Positions 25,611-34,487 are shown, counted from the stretch's first letter. The stretch is DNA of 45,868 nt from Planctomycetota bacterium (GCA_016872915.1 VGYQ01000013.1:1-45868), one strand, 5' to 3'. The notes: generated by a model not told the origin, from the letters alone. Numbers and translations are program-made.

Positions 25611-27149
25611 TCACACGGTGATCCGCTCCCACTTCGACGATCGGAACCGTGCGAGGAAGAGAAGCCCCCGCAGGCAGAGTTCCGCACACAGTGCGATCCA
25701 GATCCCTGTCAGTCCCCAGTCCATCCATAGTCCAAGTGCGTACGCGAGCGGCATGCGAACCCCGTAGCAACTGATGACCGTGATCCAGAAGCATGCCGCC
25801 GTATCGCCAACGCCGCGCAGCCCGTTTCGAATCACCATCGCCATCGCAAAGAACACCTGAATGATGCCGCAGGCCAGCAGCAGGCGGGGCACTTCGCGCA
25901 GATGCACTTCTTCACGGCTGATGATGCGCGTCAGGGATTCGCCGCATGTCATGAAGACGATGCCAAGCAGACCCATGATGATGCAGCCCACGAGTGTGCA
26001 TGCGGCGATGGCCTTCCGAGCCTGCGCTCTGTTTCCCGCACCGAGGTACTGACCCGCGAGCGCGCCCGCGGCGATCCCCATGGCAAACCCTGGCAAGAAT
26101 GAGAACGACTCCCATTGCACCGCGATCATGTGCGCCCCGATGAGACCGTCCGCAGGTTCGCCGCTTGCCGCACGCTTTGCCGCGATCATGCCGATGAACA
26201 CCATCACCGCCAAGTTCACGGCCCACAGGGCGATGCCCTCGGCAAAGTTGGGGATGCCGATACGGGCGATGCGCCATGTCATCGCAGGGGTCGGTCGCAG
26301 ATCGCTCCGCTTTGGACGGAAGTCCCGCGCTCCTCGCCGCAGCGCCAGCAGCGTCAGTGCTGCACCGACGAGGTACGAAAGCGCAGTTCCAGCTGCGATG
26401 CCAATGACACCCCATTGCGCGCCATCGATACCCAGCACATTCGGCAGCGTGAACAGTGGTGTTTCGTACTGCGCCCCTGACAGCACCCACGAGAGGGAGG
26501 CATTCACGATGTTGACCGCGACCGCAATGGCGGCCGGAGTCCACGTGTCACCTGCGCCATGGAGACACATAGAGCCAACGGTCATGAGCCCCGTCAACGG
26601 CATCGCCACTGCCAGAATCCGGCAGTACTGCACGCAAAAGAGTTCGGCATCGCCCTGCAGTCCGGCGAGATGCGCCAGCGGTACCACGGCAAACCACAGC
26701 AGCGCACCCACAAGGGCACCCCACGCGAGGCTCAACGTCAACGCCTGCCCACAGGCGGACTCGCTGTCACGTGTGTTGCCCGAACCCATCCCGCGCGCGA
26801 TGATCGCCTGCGCGCCCACGCCAAGCCCCGCCATCGCGATGCCGATGAACCAACCGACATACGAGCCGATGCCGATGCCATCGAGAGCTGGGAGCACCGT
26901 CGATCCCGGCAGACTCCCTGCGATCACCTTGTCGACGAGTCCGACGCATGCGGTCACCAGTTGCTGCAGCAAAATTGGGATGGCCAGCGTCCAGATCGCG
27001 GCCCACATCGTCTTGCCCGCGAGTTTGCCACTCGCGATGCGACCATCGAGCATCGACTCGGCTTCCTCCACTGCAAGCAGTGCGTGCGGAGGATCGTCGG
27101 GGCCGACTGCAGTCGGCGAATCGGACGGCTCAGCGCGGGGTGGTTGCAT
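25611..27149 (-). CDS. MATE family multidrug/organic cation exporter
   Basis: This 512-residue inner-membrane protein has about twelve membrane segments in two homologous halves. MATE features are WTLAIPILLQQLVTACVGLVD at the start of helix 1, GVGAQAIIARGMGSG, and in the second half FLPGFAMGIAAGALAGQYLGAG. MATE proteins export drugs and metabolites in exchange for sodium or protons; the substrate is unknown. The ATG at 27149 is the first plausible start. It overlaps the end of the HEAT-repeat gene by 20 bases, and a longer frame to 27392 only shadows that gene. It is the last gene of the cupin-HEAT-MATE operon. Confidence 0.93.
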   Translation of the reverse strand: MQPPRAEPSDSPTAVGPDDPPHALLAVEEAESMLDGRIASGKLAGKTMWAAIWTLAIPILLQQLVTACVGLVDKVIAGSLPGSTVLPALDGIGIGSYVGWFIGIAMAGLGVGAQAIIARGMGSGNTRDSESACGQALTLSLAWGALVGALLWFAVVPLAHLAGLQGDAELFCVQYCRILAVAMPLTGLMTVGSMCLHGAGDTWTPAAIAVAVNIVNASLSWVLSGAQYETPLFTLPNVLGIDGAQWGVIGIAAGTALSYLVGAALTLLALRRGARDFRPKRSDLRPTPAMTWRIARIGIPNFAEGIALWAVNLAVMVFIGMIAAKRAASGEPADGLIGAHMIAVQWESFSFLPGFAMGIAAGALAGQYLGAGNRAQARKAIAACTLVGCIIMGLLGIVFMTCGESLTRIISREEVHLREVPRLLLACGIIQVFFAMAMVIRNGLRGVGDTAACFWITVISCYGVRMPLAYALGLWMDWGLTGIWIALCAELCLRGLLFLARFRSSKWERITV

Positions 27150-28032
27150 CCGGTGCTGCTGCGGGTGGCGCCGTGCCCGTGGGATAGGTGCTGCGAGCGC
27201 CAGCATCCGCGAGCCCGCGCGGAAGTGCAGGAGATTCCCATCTGGGAATGTCCCAGAAAACGATGTAATCCCAGAAGACAAGATGACGCTGGAAAGTCGG
27301 GAAGAGGTAGGGCGGCTGTGCGGTGAAGCGCTTCGACTCCGGCGTGATCGCATACCACCCAAGCCAGCGGATCTTGTCGAGCCCAAAGTCAACGCCTGTG
27401 ATCTGCGTCAGGCTGTCACGCGCCGCGACATTCACCGATAGTTCGCTTTGATCAAGCGCTGCACACAGCGCCTGAAAGACATCATCCTGCGCGTACTGCC
27501 CAAGCCCAATGGCCAACTCCACGCGCGTTTCGGGCTCTTCTGTTTCATCCTGCAGGCGGCGCCACATGGTTTCCACCACGATCGGATCCTTGTTGTGCAG
27601 TCGCTGCAATCCGATCGCTGCGGCAAGGCGGACCTTTGGGAATGGACTGCCGCCTTTGCCAACTGGCGCTGCCCCAGATCCGCCCTCCGCTGCAGGTGCC
27701 AACTTCTCGGCGAGCAGCAAGGCATCCGCCGGATCACCGAAGCGCGCGAGCGCAGTGATCGCCGCTGCCTGCACGAGTGGGTCTTTGATGTCCTTCGCGT
27801 AAAAGCGGTAGAGCTTCACATACGGCGCAGCGCCACCGAACGCAGACGTACCGAGGAGCACCGTGCCACGGCGCATGTTTTCCGAGTCGGTGGTGTCGAC
27901 AGCCCACTGCGCCGCCTCCTGCGGCGACGGTGGCGCAAGTTTCTCGCCGATCGACTGAAAGTCTGAACCGATCGTGTCGCAGCCCCCGATGGCAAGCATC
28001 AGCGCCGCGAAGATGGCTGCCCGTTCGCGCAT
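27130..28032 (-). CDS. HEAT-repeat lipoprotein
   Basis: This 300-residue protein has a lipoprotein signal (LMLAIGGC, cysteine near residue 18). Helical HEAT-type repeats follow at about residues 75-215: DPLVQAAAITALARFGDPAD, PKVRLAAAIGLQRLHNKDP, PETRVELAIGLGQYAQDD and LSVNVAARDSLTQITGVDFG. The C-terminus is aromatic and Pro-rich. HEAT repeats form protein-binding scaffolds, and a role at the inner face of the outer envelope is inferred from the signal. It starts 4 bases after the cupin stop and overlaps the MATE start. Confidence 0.82.
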   Translation of the reverse strand: MRERAAIFAALMLAIGGCDTIGSDFQSIGEKLAPPSPQEAAQWAVDTTDSENMRRGTVLLGTSAFGGAAPYVKLYRFYAKDIKDPLVQAAAITALARFGDPADALLLAEKLAPAAEGGSGAAPVGKGGSPFPKVRLAAAIGLQRLHNKDPIVVETMWRRLQDETEEPETRVELAIGLGQYAQDDVFQALCAALDQSELSVNVAARDSLTQITGVDFGLDKIRWLGWYAITPESKRFTAQPPYLFPTFQRHLVFWDYIVFWDIPRWESPALPRGLADAGARSTYPTGTAPPAAAPDATTPR

Positions 28033-28036
28033 CCCG

Positions 28037-28405
28037 TCAACTCCCTGGGGTCGGCTTTCCGCAGTCGAATGTCACTGGAACGAAGCAGAGGAAGGTCAGA
28101 TCGTCCGCGCCTGCGTTTACAAACTGATGCATCTTGTTGGGCTCAATGAGCAGCACATCGCCCGCGGCACAGTTGTGGAATGCGCCGTCGTACTCCACGC
28201 GCGCCGTGCCGCCCATGATCATGACCTCATGCTCGTAGTTGTGCTGATGGCGCGGCGTGTGCCCGCCCGGCGAGACCGTGTAATGCCGCATCGCAAATGT
28301 GGGCGCACCGTCCTTGCGCCCCACCATCAGCCGCATCGCAACACCCTGAACGCCCGGCATGTCGACAGGGGTCGGGTGCACTTCCTCCACGCGCCGCTTC
28401 AGCAT
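28037..28405 (-). CDS. Single-domain cupin protein
   Basis: This 122-residue cytosolic cupin has the two metal motifs GGHTPRHQHNYEHEVMIMGG and GDVLLIEPNKMHQFVN, giving the His-His-Glu-His set. Small cupins of this type are sugar isomerases, dioxygenases or ligand sensors, and the sequence does not discriminate. It leads an operon with the HEAT lipoprotein and MATE exporter. ATG at 28405 follows TACCCT (28417-28412) by 6 bases, so the message is probably leaderless. Confidence 0.88.
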   Translation of the reverse strand: MLKRRVEEVHPTPVDMPGVQGVAMRLMVGRKDGAPTFAMRHYTVSPGGHTPRHQHNYEHEVMIMGGTARVEYDGAFHNCAAGDVLLIEPNKMHQFVNAGADDLTFLCFVPVTFDCGKPTPGS

Positions 28406-28411
28406 GGCAGG

Positions 28412-28417
28412 AGGGTA
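28412..28417 (-). promoter_or_regulatory. -10 box of the cupin operon, leaderless
   Basis: TACCCT on the minus strand ends 6 bases before the ATG at 28405. Confidence 0.45.
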
Positions 28418-28470
28418 GCCGCTCTGTTCTCGCGCGGGGCGAGGCTAGGCATCCAAGATTCATCAACCCC

Positions 28471-28521
28471 CTTCGCCAGATGGCGGCGCCTGCCGATATG
28501 CCCGCCATATCTCTGGCGGAG
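28471..28521. repeat. Nested inverted repeats between divergent genes
   Basis: An outer arm CTTCGCCAGA (28471-28480) pairs with TCTGGCGGAG (28512-28521) with one G-T mismatch. Inside is a perfect hairpin, GATATG (28495-28500) with CATATC (28506-28511). It lies in the 192-base gap between the cupin operon and the S9 peptidase gene. It could be an operator or a structured RNA element. Nothing else was identified in this gap besides the two promoters. Confidence 0.6.
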
Positions 28522-28585
28522 CCGACCGGACGCTCGGGAAGGATTCAAAGAGCGTTGATGGGTCGGTGCCAAAAGTGGTTCTGGG

Positions 28586-28591
28586 TAGAGT
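28586..28591 (+). promoter_or_regulatory. -10 box of the S9 peptidase gene, leaderless
   Basis: TAGAGT ends 6 bases before the GTG at 28598. A TTG at 28592 would lie upstream of the predicted transcription start. Confidence 0.5.
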
Positions 28592-28597
28592 TTGATC

Positions 28598-31132
28598 GTG
28601 GCGCTTGCGGCACTCGCTGTCCTTGTTCTGTGTTCCTCCGTCCTGTCGCCGCCTCCCAAAGACTCGCTCGATTCCACCCGCTCAGCCATCGCCGCTGCGC
28701 GCGCACGCATCGAGAAGCAAGTCGCCGCCTATCACGATCCTGTGGGTCCTCGAACCTGGATCGATGGGTCTCGGCTTTGGTACGCCGAGACTTCGCGCGA
28801 TGGCGCGCGGCGCTGGTGGCTTTGCGATGCGGCGTGCGAGCGTGGCGATGCCCGCGTGCCGCTCTTCGACCATGCCGCGGTCGCCACGGTGCTTGGCGGA
28901 GCCGTCGCCGCCGATCGGCTTCCTGTGCGCGGCGTCGCCGTCGATGGTTCCCGCGTTGCGATCGCGCTCGAAGGGCGCGATGCCCCCGTTGTGTGCGCAG
29001 TTGGTGGCGCCGTTGTTGCGGAAAGTGATCCATCGGCTCGCGCGCTGCTGGAGATATCACTGCGTTCGGGCAAGCAGCGGAGCAGTGGGCAAGGCGCGTC
29101 CACCCATCTCAACTTCGTGAACAGACTCGCAGAACCTGTTGAAATCGTCTGGATCGACCATGGACAGGGGGAGAGGCCCTACGGTCGTATCGCACCAGGT
29201 GAGACGCACAGGCAGCAGACCTTCGGTGGGCACGCATGGTTCGTGCGCACCGAGTCAGGGCGTGATCTCGGGCATGTTGTGGCAACCGATGTCGAGCGCA
29301 CCGTTGTCATCGGCGAATCGTCACCCGCGGAGCCTGCATCGGTCGAAACCATGGGCGCACCGAAGCAATCGTCCAAGCCCGTCCCGCACGAAGGCGTGCC
29401 CTCGGCGCTGCCGGTCGTCGAAATCACGCGCGGTGGCCCAAATCTTGTGTTCCGCGCGGAAGGCGCTGAATTCTTCCGCACCATCGATGGCGCCGAACGC
29501 GATGCCTACGACTCCCACTGGCTCTCTCCCTTGGGCGACGCAGTGGTTGCGCTCAAGATCCGCCGGGCTCCACCGCGACCCATGCACATCGTTGAACCCG
29601 CGCCCACGGATCGGTTGCAGCCGAAGCTGCGGACAGAGAACTACACCAAACCCGGCGACGAGATCGATCACCCCGTGCCGCACATCTTCCGCATCGAACG
29701 CACCGATGGCCGCATCACTGCCCGCGAAGTGCCACTCGAAGGAACGCTCTTCTCCACTCCGTGGTCGATTGACCGTATCCACTTCCTCCCCGGCGGCCGC
29801 GAAGCAGCATTTCTCTACAACGAGCGCGGCCATCAAATCGTGCGCCTTGTCGCAGTTGATCTTGCTTCAGGCGCCACCCGGACGATTGCAGAGGAGCGCT
29901 TCCCGACCTTTGTCGACTACGCCAACAAGATCTGGATGCACTGGCTCGATGAGACGGGCGAGCTGCTCTGGATGACCGAGCGCACGGGGAAGAGCCAACT
30001 GCTCCTGCTTGATTCGGCCACGGGAGCGGTGAAGCGCGAAGTCACCCGCGGTCCCGCGCTTGTTCGCCGTGTCGACCATGTTGATCCGCGCGCACGCACC
30101 GTGGACCTCGCACTGATGGGCCATGACCCCGCGCAGGATCCCTACCACATCCATGAGGCCCGTGTCGCCATCGACAGCGGCGACACTGTCATGCTCACTT
30201 CTGGAGATGGCACCTGCCGCGTTGACTTTTCACCCGACCGCAGCGCTCTTGTCTGCGTGCGCGCGCGCGCCGATCTTCCGCCTGTGTATGAACTCCGACG
30301 CGCCCGCGACGGCGCCGTGGTTGTCACCCTCGGCGCGGCCGACGACTCCGCCATGCGCGCCGCCGGCTGGACCGTACCTGAGCGCTTCGTCGCCAAGGGC
30401 CGCGATGGTGCCACCGACATCTGGGGTCTTGTCTTCCGTCCGAGCGGCTTCGACCCTGCGCGTCGTTACCCCGTCATAGAAAACATCTACGCCGGGCCAC
30501 ACGGCCAGCATGTGCCGAAGTGGTTTGACCTCTCGAGCCGCTCGCGCGAGTACGCCGAACTCGGCGCTGTCGTCGTCCAGATCGATGGGATGGGCACCAA
30601 CTGGCGGGGGAAGGCCTTTCACGATGTCTGCTGGAAGAACTTGAAGGACGCAGGATTTCCCGACCGCATCGCGTGGCTGCGCGCTTTTGCTGCACGCGAG
30701 CCCGCGGCTGACCTTACACGCGTCGGCATCTTCGGCGGCAGCGCGGGCGGTCAGAACGCCATGCGCGCCGTGCTCGACCACGCAGACTTTTACAAGGCCG
30801 CCGTCGCCGACTGCGGCTGTCACGACAACCGCATGGACAAGATCTGGTGGAATGAGCAGTGGATGGGTTGGCCTCTCGACGAGAGCTACGCCGACAACTC
30901 GAACATGGAGCACGCGTCGCGCCTCGGCGGAGCGCTCATGCTGATCGTCGGCGCACTTGACTCCAATGTCGACCCCGCCAGCACCATGCAGGTCGTGCAG
31001 AAGCTGATCGAGGCGGGCAAGGACTTTGAGCTCCTCGTCATGCCCGGCCAAGGTCACGGTGCCGCCGATTCTGCGTACGGCAACGCGCGCCGCGCGAAAT
31101 TCCTATTTGAGAATCTTGGCAGCCCGCACTGA
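28598..31132 (+). CDS. S9 family peptidase (DPP-IV type) with VHL-like insert
   Basis: This 844-residue exported serine peptidase starts with a signal peptide (residues 1-18). An N-terminal DPP-IV type propeller is followed by a prolyl-oligopeptidase hydrolase domain. The triad is Ser715 in FGGSAGGQ, Asp788 in GALDSNVDP and His820 in GQGHG. Family members cleave dipeptides or oligopeptides after proline or alanine. Within the propeller, residues of about 169-237 look like the VHL beta domain: LNFVNRLAEPVEIVWIDHG, PYGRIAPGETHRQQTF and GHAWFVR. GTG at 28598 is chosen from the -10 box 6 bases upstream. Confidence 0.93.
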   Translation: MALAALAVLVLCSSVLSPPPKDSLDSTRSAIAAARARIEKQVAAYHDPVGPRTWIDGSRLWYAETSRDGARRWWLCDAACERGDARVPLFDHAAVATVLGGAVAADRLPVRGVAVDGSRVAIALEGRDAPVVCAVGGAVVAESDPSARALLEISLRSGKQRSSGQGASTHLNFVNRLAEPVEIVWIDHGQGERPYGRIAPGETHRQQTFGGHAWFVRTESGRDLGHVVATDVERTVVIGESSPAEPASVETMGAPKQSSKPVPHEGVPSALPVVEITRGGPNLVFRAEGAEFFRTIDGAERDAYDSHWLSPLGDAVVALKIRRAPPRPMHIVEPAPTDRLQPKLRTENYTKPGDEIDHPVPHIFRIERTDGRITAREVPLEGTLFSTPWSIDRIHFLPGGREAAFLYNERGHQIVRLVAVDLASGATRTIAEERFPTFVDYANKIWMHWLDETGELLWMTERTGKSQLLLLDSATGAVKREVTRGPALVRRVDHVDPRARTVDLALMGHDPAQDPYHIHEARVAIDSGDTVMLTSGDGTCRVDFSPDRSALVCVRARADLPPVYELRRARDGAVVVTLGAADDSAMRAAGWTVPERFVAKGRDGATDIWGLVFRPSGFDPARRYPVIENIYAGPHGQHVPKWFDLSSRSREYAELGAVVVQIDGMGTNWRGKAFHDVCWKNLKDAGFPDRIAWLRAFAAREPAADLTRVGIFGGSAGGQNAMRAVLDHADFYKAAVADCGCHDNRMDKIWWNEQWMGWPLDESYADNSNMEHASRLGGALMLIVGALDSNVDPASTMQVVQKLIEAGKDFELLVMPGQGHGAADSAYGNARRAKFLFENLGSPH

Positions 31133-31173
31133 TCTTTCCACCAACCGCTGCAGCATGGAGATGGGGGAGCGGC

Positions 31174-31179
31174 TATGTT
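31174..31179 (+). promoter_or_regulatory. -10 box of the MBL-fold gene, leaderless
   Basis: TATGTT ends 7 bases before the GTG at 31187. The in-frame ATG at 31175 is inside this box. Confidence 0.45.
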
Positions 31180-31186
31180 CTCGCGC

Positions 31187-31831
31187 GTGGCGAAACTGCA
31201 TATTCAAGGGTTCCCGCTTGGCGATTGGCAGACCAACAGCTATCTCGTGTGGATCGAGCAGCAAGGGCGAAAGCCGGCGTGGATCGTGGATGTCGGCGAC
31301 CGCCCTGCAGCGCTCATCGATGCGGTACGGCGCTCTGGTGCTGAAGTGGAAGCGATCCTCTTCACGCACGCGCATCTTGATCACATCATGGGTCTGCCCG
31401 AAGTGCTGCGAGAACTTGGGGATCTGCCGCGCCTCGCGCACGCGGTCGAGCATCCATGGTTTACCGACCCGCTTCTCAACCTGTCGGCGCTTGCCGATGT
31501 GCCTGCCGTGTCCGTGGCGCAGCCGACGGGAACGCTCGCGGAGGCAGAGACGCTGAAACTCGGGCCGACTTCGTGGCGCGTGCTGCACACGCCTGGTCAT
31601 AGCCCAGGGTCCATCTCACTCGTCTGCGATGAAGCGGCTGCCGCGATTGTCGGCGACACGCTGTTTGCAGGTTCGGTCGGTCGCAGCGATTTCCCCACGA
31701 GTGATCCGCGCCAACTCGATGCGTCGCTTGCGCGGCTGATGCAACTCGATGACCGCTTCGCGGTGCATCCTGGGCACGGTCCGTCAACCACCATTGGCGC
31801 CGAGCGGCGCAGCAACCCCTTCCTTCGCTGA
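31187..31831 (+). CDS. Metallo-beta-lactamase-fold hydrolase, glyoxalase II-like
   Basis: This 214-residue cytosolic hydrolase has the metal motifs THAHLDHIMG (HxHxDH), LHTPGHSPGS, GDTLFAGSVGRSDFP and VHPGHGPSTTIGAERRSNPF. These are typical of small glyoxalase II-like or YcbL-like thioesterases with a two-metal site. Substrate is not known. GTG at 31187 is preferred to ATG 31175, because the ATG lies within the -10 hexamer and the protein family starts at about this residue. Its end overlaps the convergent DUF885 gene by 48 bases. Confidence 0.9.
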   Translation: MAKLHIQGFPLGDWQTNSYLVWIEQQGRKPAWIVDVGDRPAALIDAVRRSGAEVEAILFTHAHLDHIMGLPEVLRELGDLPRLAHAVEHPWFTDPLLNLSALADVPAVSVAQPTGTLAEAETLKLGPTSWRVLHTPGHSPGSISLVCDEAAAAIVGDTLFAGSVGRSDFPTSDPRQLDASLARLMQLDDRFAVHPGHGPSTTIGAERRSNPFLR

Positions 31832-33673
31832 ACGCGCCTCGCACCACGCGGACATGCGCGTGGCGAGGACATCGAGCGGCAGGGGACCCGCACCGAGCAG
31901 ATGGTCATGGAACGCCCGTAGATCAAACGCGGCGCCGAGTCGCTGCTCGCACTCGCTTCGGATACGACGAATCTCCAGCTCGCCGATCTTGTACGCGCAT
32001 GCCTGCCCTGGCCACGCGATGTAACGATCCACCTCGCGCTCGATATTCAGCATGGAAAGCGCCGTGTTCGATGCCATGAAGCGGATCGCATCGGCGCGCG
32101 GCATGCCCTGCGCATGGATGCCGGTATCCACCACCAATCGGCAGGCGCGCCACATTTCGTAGAGCAGCCGTCCAAAGTCGTCGTACGGATCTTCGAAGAG
32201 CCCCATCGGGATCCCGAGCCGCTCCGCGTACAGCGCCCAGCCTTCGGTGAACGCCGTTGCATCGATATCGCGCCGAAACTCGCGAAGTCCGACGACCTCG
32301 CGCGCGAGTGCGATCTGCAGGTGATGGCCAGGCACCGCCTCGTGCAGCGAGAGCGGGATCATCTCGTAGATCGGCCGCTGATCGAGCGCGTAGGTGTTCG
32401 CATAGAACCACCCCGGCAGTCCCGCCTCCATGCTGCCCGGTTGGTAGTACGCCGTGGTCTGCGAGGGGGCCATGAAACGCGGAATCTCGCGCACGCCGTA
32501 GGGCAGCCGCGGCAGCACGCCGAAGTACTCGGGCAGTTTCGCATCGATGCGTTTGCAGATGGCGCGGTAGCCATCGAGCAGCGCTTCCGCAGTGCGGTGG
32601 TAGAAGCGCGGATCGCTGCGCAGATACGCGATGAACTGAGCGAGGCGTTCATCAGGTGGCAGCGCCGCACGCGCAACATCCGCGGCGGACCAATCCGTGC
32701 GCGCGATCACCTGCAGCATCTCGCCACGAATGCGAGCCACCTCCTTCAAGCCGATCTCATGAATCTCCTGCGCACTCTTTGCCGTTGTGGTGAAGCGCCG
32801 CAGTTCAAACTCGTAGAACGCGCGCCCCATCGGCTGATCGCGCACGCTGACGGACTGTGGTGCGGCGGGGATGTAGTCGGACTTCAGCCACAGCAACATC
32901 TCGCCGAGTGCGAGCAGTGCATCGAGTCGCGCTTTCTCCGCCATCGCACGCAGTTCCGCTTGGCGCGCCGCAGGGATCGAATCAGGCATCGTGTGGAGCG
33001 GTGCCATCATCGGCTCCAAGTTGCCGGCAAGCACCACGTCAAACTGTGTGGTCGTTCCATCCAGAACGACGGCAGGAGGTACAAGCCGCTCTGCCAGTCC
33101 CTCGGCCATCATGGCTTGCGTATCGCGCACCGCCGAAGGCAACCGCGTCATGCGCTTCACATAGTTTTCCCAGTCCTCGGGCGCGCGGAAGGGAACACCC
33201 TCGGCAAACTGCGGCAGATCCTGCTGCGGTCCGCCGCGCTGGCCGACGGGCATCATCCAACGCTTGAACGCAAACCCCGCGGATTCCTGCCGCAGTTCGC
33301 GCATGAAGAGCGCGTAATCAAGTTGGTCGTTGCCAGTCAGCGAAGCGGCATCGATCGCCTCGCCACGCTCGATGAAGTAGTTGATGTCGTTGTGCCGCAG
33401 CAACGCGCCGCGCGAACCAGGCTCCGTGATGCGGTCCGCCTGTGTGGGTCTGCCGCGGGCGATCGCATACTCGGGGAACGAGAGGTCGCGCCAGCGCTGG
33501 TATTCCTGTGCGAGCTCCTCGAATGCAGTGGCCGCATGGGTCGCGGGAGGCGGTGGATCCTCCGCAGCGACGACTCCGTACACGATCAGGAGCGCGCACG
33601 CCATCGCGCCGCTCCACATGGGAGTCCGCGGACGGGCGCACGCTGGTCGCCTTGCTGCACATACTTCCTGCAT
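31784..33673 (-). CDS. DUF885 family exported protein, probable metallopeptidase
   Basis: This 629-residue protein has an N-terminal signal (AMACALLIVYGVVAAED) after a basic stretch. The DUF885 core is recognised by YQPGSMEAGLPGWFYANTY, IPLSLHEAVPGHHLQIALAR, TEGWALYAERLGIPMG and WPGQACAYKIGELEI. HEAVPGHH plus the later TEGW glutamate resembles a zinc peptidase site, although activity is proven for few family members. ATG at 33673 follows TACCGT by 6 bases; a GTG at 33697 lies upstream of that box. The 3' end overlaps the MBL-fold gene by 48 bases. Confidence 0.88.
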   Translation of the reverse strand: MQEVCAARRPACARPRTPMWSGAMACALLIVYGVVAAEDPPPPATHAATAFEELAQEYQRWRDLSFPEYAIARGRPTQADRITEPGSRGALLRHNDINYFIERGEAIDAASLTGNDQLDYALFMRELRQESAGFAFKRWMMPVGQRGGPQQDLPQFAEGVPFRAPEDWENYVKRMTRLPSAVRDTQAMMAEGLAERLVPPAVVLDGTTTQFDVVLAGNLEPMMAPLHTMPDSIPAARQAELRAMAEKARLDALLALGEMLLWLKSDYIPAAPQSVSVRDQPMGRAFYEFELRRFTTTAKSAQEIHEIGLKEVARIRGEMLQVIARTDWSAADVARAALPPDERLAQFIAYLRSDPRFYHRTAEALLDGYRAICKRIDAKLPEYFGVLPRLPYGVREIPRFMAPSQTTAYYQPGSMEAGLPGWFYANTYALDQRPIYEMIPLSLHEAVPGHHLQIALAREVVGLREFRRDIDATAFTEGWALYAERLGIPMGLFEDPYDDFGRLLYEMWRACRLVVDTGIHAQGMPRADAIRFMASNTALSMLNIEREVDRYIAWPGQACAYKIGELEIRRIRSECEQRLGAAFDLRAFHDHLLGAGPLPLDVLATRMSAWCEARSAKEGVAAPLGANGG

Positions 33674-33679
33674 CCATGC

Positions 33680-33685
33680 ACGGTA
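33680..33685 (-). promoter_or_regulatory. -10 box of the DUF885 gene, leaderless
   Basis: TACCGT on the minus strand ends 6 bases before the ATG at 33673. Confidence 0.45.
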
Positions 33686-33731
33686 CCCCACCAACACAGC
33701 ACATGCGACGGAGCCGTCGTGGGCGGAGGGC

Positions 33732-33737
33732 TATACT
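33732..33737 (+). promoter_or_regulatory. -10 box of the ACT-domain gene
   Basis: TATACT, a near-consensus -10, lies 12 bases before the GTG at 33750, giving a leader of about 6 bases. No -35 box is evident. Confidence 0.55.
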
Positions 33738-33749
33738 CGCCGACTTCCC

Positions 33750-34220
33750 GTGAGCGCTGCGATCCCAACACCGACGGAGCAGGGGTACTCGCCCCCTTCA
33801 GTGCGGCAGTTCGCGGTGTTTCTCGACAACAAGGTGGGCAAGCTGCTCGAACTGCTGAAGCTGTTCGATGACGAGTCCTCTGTTTCGATCGCGGCGCTCA
33901 GTGTGATGGATTCGAGTGATTATGCGGTCGTTCGAATGATCTTCTCGAATGCCGATGCGGCACGACACGCGCTTCGCAAGAACAACTACACCTTCAGTGA
34001 ACTTGATCTCATTGTGGTGCAAATCGGGCAGGGGCAGTCGCTCACAAAGCTGTGTCTCTACCTGCTCGGCGCAGAGCTGAACATTCGGTTTGTGTATCCC
34101 GTGTTGCTCCGCGCCTCGGGTGAACCGTGTGTTGCGCTCGCGGTCGATGACTGCTATCTCGCCGGACAGATCCTTCTTCGCAAGCGATTCACGCTGCTGG
34201 GCGAGGAAGACCTCGGCTGA
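33750..34220 (+). CDS. Tandem ACT-domain protein
   Basis: This 156-residue protein consists of two ACT-like halves. The first, SVRQFAVFLDNKVGKLLELL with SSDYAVVRMIF, is a clear ACT domain of the amino-acid-binding kind. The second covers VVQIGQGQSLTKLCLYLLG to the end and is more divergent. Stand-alone ACT proteins usually bind amino acids and regulate biosynthetic enzymes. The long upstream frame extending to 33381 is antisense to the DUF885 gene and is discarded. GTG at 33750 agrees with the promoter and with the start of homology. It has no operon partner. Confidence 0.85.
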   Translation: MSAAIPTPTEQGYSPPSVRQFAVFLDNKVGKLLELLKLFDDESSVSIAALSVMDSSDYAVVRMIFSNADAARHALRKNNYTFSELDLIVVQIGQGQSLTKLCLYLLGAELNIRFVYPVLLRASGEPCVALAVDDCYLAGQILLRKRFTLLGEEDLG

Positions 34221-34254
34221 AGCGTCGCCCGTCCCTCGGCCGACCGTCCTGCCG

Positions 34255-34455
34255 TCAACCCGCCGTTGGTTTGGGGTTGTTGCCCTGGTCGTCGTAGGTG
34301 TAGACCGTTCCATCCTGCTCTGCATCACACTGCTTGTGGTGACCATCGCAGAGTGGGAACTTCTGCGAGAGTCCACATGCGCAGATCCACACGGGCTTGT
34401 CGGATGGTTCGATCTTGATGGGACGATTTGCGTTGATGCGAACGATGCGTGCCAT
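34255..34455 (-). CDS. CDGSH-type iron-sulfur protein
   Basis: This 66-residue protein contains the CDGSH-type motif CACGLSQKFPLCDGHHK, with three cysteines and a histidine that bind a [2Fe-2S] cluster. The N-terminal strand is ARIVRINANRPIKIEPSDKP. Such proteins carry redox-active, pH-labile clusters; the partner is not known. AAGGAG lies 8 bases before the ATG, a clear ribosome binding site. It starts 32 bases after the stop of the tandem PTPS gene and is probably in its operon. Confidence 0.92.
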   Translation of the reverse strand: MARIVRINANRPIKIEPSDKPVWICACGLSQKFPLCDGHHKQCDAEQDGTVYTYDDQGNNPKPTAG

Positions 34456-34487
34456 GCCTCGATCTCCTTCGGGTGGTGATCACCGAC

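Noticed and set aside
26080-27441. A 453-residue plus-strand frame
   Set aside because: It is a shadow of the MATE exporter gene and has no coherent domain or membrane pattern.
31175-31186. ATG at 31175 as the start of the MBL-fold protein
   Set aside because: It lies inside the -10 hexamer TATGTT. The GTG at 31187 fits the leaderless spacing.
32114-33871. A 585-residue plus-strand frame
   Set aside because: It is antisense to the DUF885 gene, which has strong family motifs, and it has Arg/His-rich shadow composition.
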